13,536 nt of DNA from Betaproteobacteria bacterium RIFCSPLOWO2_02_FULL_68_150. Lineage in GTDB: Bacteria > Pseudomonadota > Gammaproteobacteria > Burkholderiales > SG8-39. Below, piece by piece: positions 13,406 through 13,536 of the stretch (the first letter of the stretch is position 1; the number at the start of each line of letters is the position of its first letter). The position numbers and the translations under genes were made by a program. The stretch lies in the NCBI GenBank assembly GCA_001771975.1, contig MERE01000102.1, positions 1 to 13,536 of the forward strand. The letters are read 5' to 3'. Under the pieces are notes generated by a model. It was not told the origin of the DNA and searched no databases. It worked only from the letters and a program-made list of their open reading frames with translations.

Positions 13406-13536
13406 TCAAGAGTACCCTCCCTATTCAGGCTGTGGAGCGAATTAAGGAACTTGGCCACCGGGTGCGTCTGGCCAGGACCCGCCGCGGGATGTCGATCGCG
13501 GAAGTCGCGGACAAGGCCGGCATCAATCGCAACACG
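13399..13536 (+). CDS. HipB-like Xre-family regulator, 3' end outside window
   Basis: 46 codons are visible from ATG 13399: MGIKSTLPIQAVERIKELGH, then RVRLARTRRGMSIAEVADKAGINRNT up to the edge. The segment RIKELGHRVRLARTRRGMSIAEVADKAGINRNT is the start of a Xre/Cro-type helix-turn-helix as found in HipB-like antitoxins that precede HipA-type kinase genes. Helix-turn-helix residues about 28-46 are clear. The start codon lies within operator B2, and no ribosome-binding site is evident, so translation may be leaderless or inefficient. Family identity is fairly sure; whether a HipA kinase follows cannot be seen here. A plain phage-type repressor is the alternative. Confidence 0.7.
   Translation, partial: MGIKSTLPIQAVERIKELGHRVRLARTRRGMSIAEVADKAGINRNT

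Overview
The window is GC-rich chromosomal DNA from a proteobacterium. The ubiquinone genes ubiA and ubiD, their linkage to recG and ridA, and the protein sequences fit a betaproteobacterium best; the genus cannot be told from the sequence. The left three quarters (1 to about 10,573) look like ordinary, densely packed chromosome. The right quarter (about 10,574 to 13,536) is an accessory region of toxin-antitoxin-type genes, broken phage genes and AT-rich control DNA.

Left block, minus strand (5080 to 1): a tight five-gene run, ridA, recG, ubiA, ubiD and a small membrane protein that runs off the window edge. Two junctions share stop and start bases (TTGA for ridA/recG, ATGA for ubiA/ubiD) and the others are only 2-15 bases, so this is very probably one operon. 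UbiA and UbiD are consecutive ubiquinone steps (prenylation of 4-hydroxybenzoate, then decarboxylation of the product). Diverging from ridA across 43 bases is a plus-strand operon of a TPR protein, a KimA-like APC-superfamily transporter that is more likely a potassium importer than an amino-acid permease, and a DUF2237 protein. It ends at a REP-like palindrome region.

Middle block: a GYD-domain gene (minus) diverges from a plus-strand cluster of two DUF1326 genes and one DUF2182 gene. The DUF1326 proteins share a CxCx3CPC cysteine motif. The DUF2182 membrane protein carries a Met/His-rich segment and further Cys/His motifs. This looks like an uncharacterised metal- or thiol-related system and is the best candidate here for undescribed biology.

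Right block: an AbiE-type pair on the minus strand (DUF6088/AbiEi-like antitoxin, then AbiEii nucleotidyltransferase toxin), with a repeated element in front of it that even covers the ribosome-binding position. Next come decayed phage genes on the minus strand: one with a one-base frameshift, one with an amber codon at position 5, and a 30-codon remnant. They are followed by a possible attachment-site region, a truncated 47-codon helix-turn-helix gene, and a regulatory region with four 18-bp palindromes in two copies of a 49-bp unit. The second copy lies on the promoter and start codon of a HipB-like Xre regulator that is cut by the window end; a HipA-type kinase gene would be expected just beyond.
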